A stretch of 64,000 nucleotides of DNA from Pseudomonas iridis (GTDB lineage Bacteria > Pseudomonadota > Gammaproteobacteria > Pseudomonadales > Pseudomonadaceae). The translations under genes and the position numbers were made by a program. The notes under the pieces are model-generated. The model saw nothing but the letters and a program-made list of their open reading frames with translations. It was not told the origin of the DNA and made no database searches. Position 1 is the stretch's first letter, and every line of letters starts with the position of its first letter. Below are positions 61,675 through 64,000 of this stretch, in pieces. Location: NCBI RefSeq assembly GCF_017980685.1, contig NZ_JACXXO010000005.1:124001-188000 (forward strand), written 5' to 3'.

Positions 61675-62433
61675 ATGAAACCGTTATCGCTAACTGAAGG
61701 TCCTTCGTCGGCGCAAATCTGGAATAGCGCGGCGCAACTCGACAACATCCCCGTCATCAACACCCGCAGCCTGGTGCCCACCGGCGCACGCGCGGTGATC
61801 ATCGCGCCGCATCCCGGCGACGAAGTGGTGACCTGCGGCGGCCTGCTGCAATTACTTTCAAGCCTGGGCCATCCACTGCAATTGCTCTCCATCACCGATG
61901 GCAGCGCCAGCCATCCCGGTTCGCGACAATGGTCGGAAAAACGCCTGAGCGTATTCCGCCCGCAAGAAAGCGTCGAAGCCCTGCGCCGCCTCGGCTTGCC
62001 GATGCACAGCCTGAAATGGGTGCGCGGCGGCTTCACCGACAACGCCCTGAGCGATCAGCACAGCCAGCTGACCGAGTTCATCGGCCGTTACCTGCGGCCC
62101 GGCGACGTGGTGTTCAGCACTTGGCGCGGCGACGGCAACGACGACCATGAGGCAGTCGGTCGCGCCGCCGCCGAAGCCTCAGAACTGGCCGGGGCGACCT
62201 TCCACGACGTACCGGTCTGGGCGTGGCATTGGCCAGAGCGCGACCAGCAATTGATCCCTTGGCAGCGAGCGAGAAAACTGCGTCTCGACACCTGGACGGT
62301 TGCCCGCAAAAGCCACGCCACCCACGCTTACGCCAGCCAGCTCAAGGGCGAACCGGCACTGGGCATCGCACCGATGCTGCCGCCGGTTATTCTTGAGCGG
62401 ATGCGTTTGCCGTATGAGATTGTTTTCGTCTGA
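61675..62433 (+). CDS. PIG-L family paralogue with altered catalytic motif
   Basis: 252 residues, clearly a paralogue of the protein at 59470-60240 (shared LRRLGLPMHxLKWxRGGF, RYLRPGDVVF and PWQRARK). The first motif is HPGDE (His46, Gly48, Asp49) instead of HPDDE, and the second is GNDDHEAVG (Asn155, His158) instead of GHCDHEAVG. The three metal ligands remain, while the general-base Asp and the other catalytic His are lost. It may be inactive or have a changed role. Start ATG 61675 (AAGGA about 10 bases upstream) gives a length equal to its paralogue; ATG 61627 is an alternative. Confidence 0.85.
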   Translation: MKPLSLTEGPSSAQIWNSAAQLDNIPVINTRSLVPTGARAVIIAPHPGDEVVTCGGLLQLLSSLGHPLQLLSITDGSASHPGSRQWSEKRLSVFRPQESVEALRRLGLPMHSLKWVRGGFTDNALSDQHSQLTEFIGRYLRPGDVVFSTWRGDGNDDHEAVGRAAAEASELAGATFHDVPVWAWHWPERDQQLIPWQRARKLRLDTWTVARKSHATHAYASQLKGEPALGIAPMLPPVILERMRLPYEIVFV

Positions 62434-62465
62434 CTTGGCACTCTCGCACGAATGACCATTCGTCG

Positions 62466-62489
62466 GCACCTGTCAGATCTGACAGGTGC
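62466..62489. repeat. Perfect 24-base palindrome
   Basis: GCACCTGTCAGA followed directly by TCTGACAGGTGC, a perfect dyad without loop. It lies between the PIG-L paralogue stop (62433) and the next start (62548), with no T run following. It could be an operator or a transcript-end hairpin. Confidence 0.6.
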
Positions 62490-62547
62490 GCAATCTTCCC
62501 ATTCAGCGCGTAATGACTCCGGCCCCTAACGACCGGAGTTCCCGCCC

Positions 62548-64000
62548 ATGTCCGCCAATGACCTGCCCGAAAACAGCACCCTGACCTTAAAGGAACTCGA
62601 CATCCCCGGCCGCACTGGCCCGGTATCCGAAGAGCCTGAGATATGGGGCATCAACCGGGCAGCTGCGCATGACAACTTCCCCCGTCAGGGCCTGTTGTGC
62701 CGGGCCGGGCCGTGGGATGTGATGAGCATTGGCGACGCACTCGATATTAAAATTGAAGGGCAGCAAGTCGAGAAAAAAATCGTCAAGGAGCACGAGGTCG
62801 GCACAGAGCTGCAGATGTTCGTGCCCGCAGCCCGCCTCCACGAAGGTCCATTGACCGTCTCCTACACGGTCACCCGCCTCAACCAGACGCCTGAAAATTC
62901 AGAGGTCACGCGCTATCTGTTCAAGGATACCCTCCCCGGCGGTCACGACGAAGACGATGGGCCGGGGCATTCGAAGCTGATCATGAGCATCCCGCCGGAG
63001 ATCATCAGCGGCGGCATTGACAAGGACAACGTCGCCGACGGTTTCCTGATCACCATCGGCAAGGCAGACGGCTTGCCGCCCTACCCATTCGCAGCGGCCG
63101 GTGATCGGATCCAGGTGAGCGTTGGCGGGGTATTTGTGCTCAACGAGGGGCTCACTCAGGATCAGGCCGACGGCAAGACAGCGATCACCATTCACATCGG
63201 CGAAGCCACCCTGCGCGAGGCTGGCGACTCCGATTCCAAAGGTTTAGCGGTGGTCTTCGAGGTCTACGATCTGGTGGACAACCGTTCCGAAGACTGGAGC
63301 TTCGAGCAACGCGTGGTGGTTGCCATCGACACGACCCTCCTGGACGCGCCGCTGCTCGAGGAAGCCGTCAACAACGTGCTGGATGTCGACAAGCTCGGCA
63401 CCGCCGACGGCACGGCGCAGATCGTCGCCCTGGACCCCAGCAAATTCAAAGTGGGCGACATCATCATTTTGCGCATCAAGGGAACTCCGGTGGAAGGTGC
63501 GCCCATCGATATCGAGATCAAGAGTGAACCGCTGGTCAGCGTGCCAAGCATTGTCAACATATCGGTGCCCAACGCTGTACTGGGACAATTTGCCAAAACG
63601 CAATTTGCGTTGTCCTTTTGGTTGCCAAGTGCCGACGGTTCTCCAGAGCTGCGCTCCAAAACCCAGTTCATCAGTGCCATCGGTGAGGTGCAGCGGCTGG
63701 CCGCACCGGTTGTCCGGGACGCCTCGGATGGCGCGCTGGACCCGACACTGGAGCAGGTGGTCTTTCTGATCCCGTTCGATGAATCGTTCGTCGCCGGCGA
63801 CTCCATCGAACTGCACTGCCTCATCATTCGTTCCGACCTGACCCCCTACCTGCTCAAGTTGCCGTTACGCACGATCACCAATGGTGACATCGCGGCCAAA
63901 GAGCCGCTGCAAATAAACGCCTCCCGTGATCCGCTACTGGATTTGGCCAAGGGCGGCACGATGGAGGCGTACTACCTGTCGCACATTGCAAGCACGGTGC
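62548..64000 (+). CDS. Large hypothetical protein (3' truncated by window edge)
   Basis: The frame is open from ATG 62548 (CGGAG about 9 bases upstream) to the end of the window, giving 484 codons. No signal peptide. The sequence is acidic, beta-rich and modular. Segments such as VSYTVTRLNQTPENS, LAVVFEVYDLVDNRSEDWS and VVFLIPFDESFVAGDSIEL suggest consecutive Ig-like or carbohydrate-module-like beta-sandwich repeats of 100-150 residues. Proteins of this build occur in plant-associated Pseudomonas and are unassigned; an adhesin or toxin-associated role is only a guess. Confidence 0.8.
   Translation, partial: MSANDLPENSTLTLKELDIPGRTGPVSEEPEIWGINRAAAHDNFPRQGLLCRAGPWDVMSIGDALDIKIEGQQVEKKIVKEHEVGTELQMFVPAARLHEGPLTVSYTVTRLNQTPENSEVTRYLFKDTLPGGHDEDDGPGHSKLIMSIPPEIISGGIDKDNVADGFLITIGKADGLPPYPFAAAGDRIQVSVGGVFVLNEGLTQDQADGKTAITIHIGEATLREAGDSDSKGLAVVFEVYDLVDNRSEDWSFEQRVVVAIDTTLLDAPLLEEAVNNVLDVDKLGTADGTAQIVALDPSKFKVGDIIILRIKGTPVEGAPIDIEIKSEPLVSVPSIVNISVPNAVLGQFAKTQFALSFWLPSADGSPELRSKTQFISAIGEVQRLAAPVVRDASDGALDPTLEQVVFLIPFDESFVAGDSIELHCLIIRSDLTPYLLKLPLRTITNGDIAAKEPLQINASRDPLLDLAKGGTMEAYYLSHIASTV

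Overview
The window (64 kb, high GC) reads as a chromosomal segment of a fluorescent Pseudomonas, most likely the P. fluorescens group. The grounds are a PvdQ pyoverdine acylase beside a PA2384-like Fur-domain protein, an exact PvdS iron-starvation promoter motif upstream of pvdQ, a gnd-zwf operon, a glgA-treZ-malQ-treY-glgX cluster, and six paired REP palindromes of the kinds common in this group, most of them between genes. I see no rRNA, tRNA, insertion sequence, prophage or CRISPR array. Coordinates use the starts that best fit a ribosome-binding site and family length, which are often shorter than the longest open frame.

Layout. 1-2.9 kb: the end of an outer-membrane barrel gene, convergent with a VpsR-type sigma-54 activator, then a small conserved protein. 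3.2-6.1 kb: a delta-60 repeat protein and the NhaB antiporter. 6.2-9.5 kb (minus): gnd-zwf-cof, an overlapping pentose-phosphate operon. 9.8-14.7 kb: a small coiled-coil protein, a CptA-type phosphoethanolamine transferase, a TonB-dependent siderophore receptor and a small exported protein. 14.8-23.3 kb: housekeeping and metabolic genes (GNAT, DinB, AFG1/ZapE ATPase, NCS2 purine permease, LEA lipoprotein, nitrilase with a divergent LysR regulator, DUF883, DpkA). 23.5-28.3 kb: a 1600-residue toxin-like protein with four copies of a repeated module and a C-terminal aspzincin-like metalloprotease. 28.3-32.8 kb: an iron block with PepSY, an orphan FecR-family anti-sigma (possibly FpvR), PvdQ and a Fur-like winged-helix protein.

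33.6-40.7 kb holds the most unusual locus: MdfA-type exporter, LuxE-like acyl-protein synthetase, a LuxC-like acyl reductase fused to an adenylate-forming ligase, a second ligase-like protein and a GNAT-type enzyme. All are co-directional and closely spaced, with no luciferase genes. It looks like a biosynthetic cluster for an exported acyl-derived small molecule, product unknown. 40.7-46.9 kb: a hypothetical protein, a dCache chemoreceptor, a DUF411/VTT gene pair, an exported alpha/beta hydrolase and a D-2-hydroxyacid dehydrogenase.

47.5-61.5 kb is a long alpha-glucan/trehalose block: glgA, an in-frame treZ-malQ fusion, treY, a DUF2934 protein and glgX. It is followed by a tight four-gene set (acyl-CoA dehydrogenase-like, PIG-L deacetylase, methyltransferase, glycosyltransferase 2) whose joints overlap by ATGA. 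A second PIG-L paralogue at 61.7 kb has lost two catalytic residues. The window ends inside a large hypothetical protein that starts at 62548.
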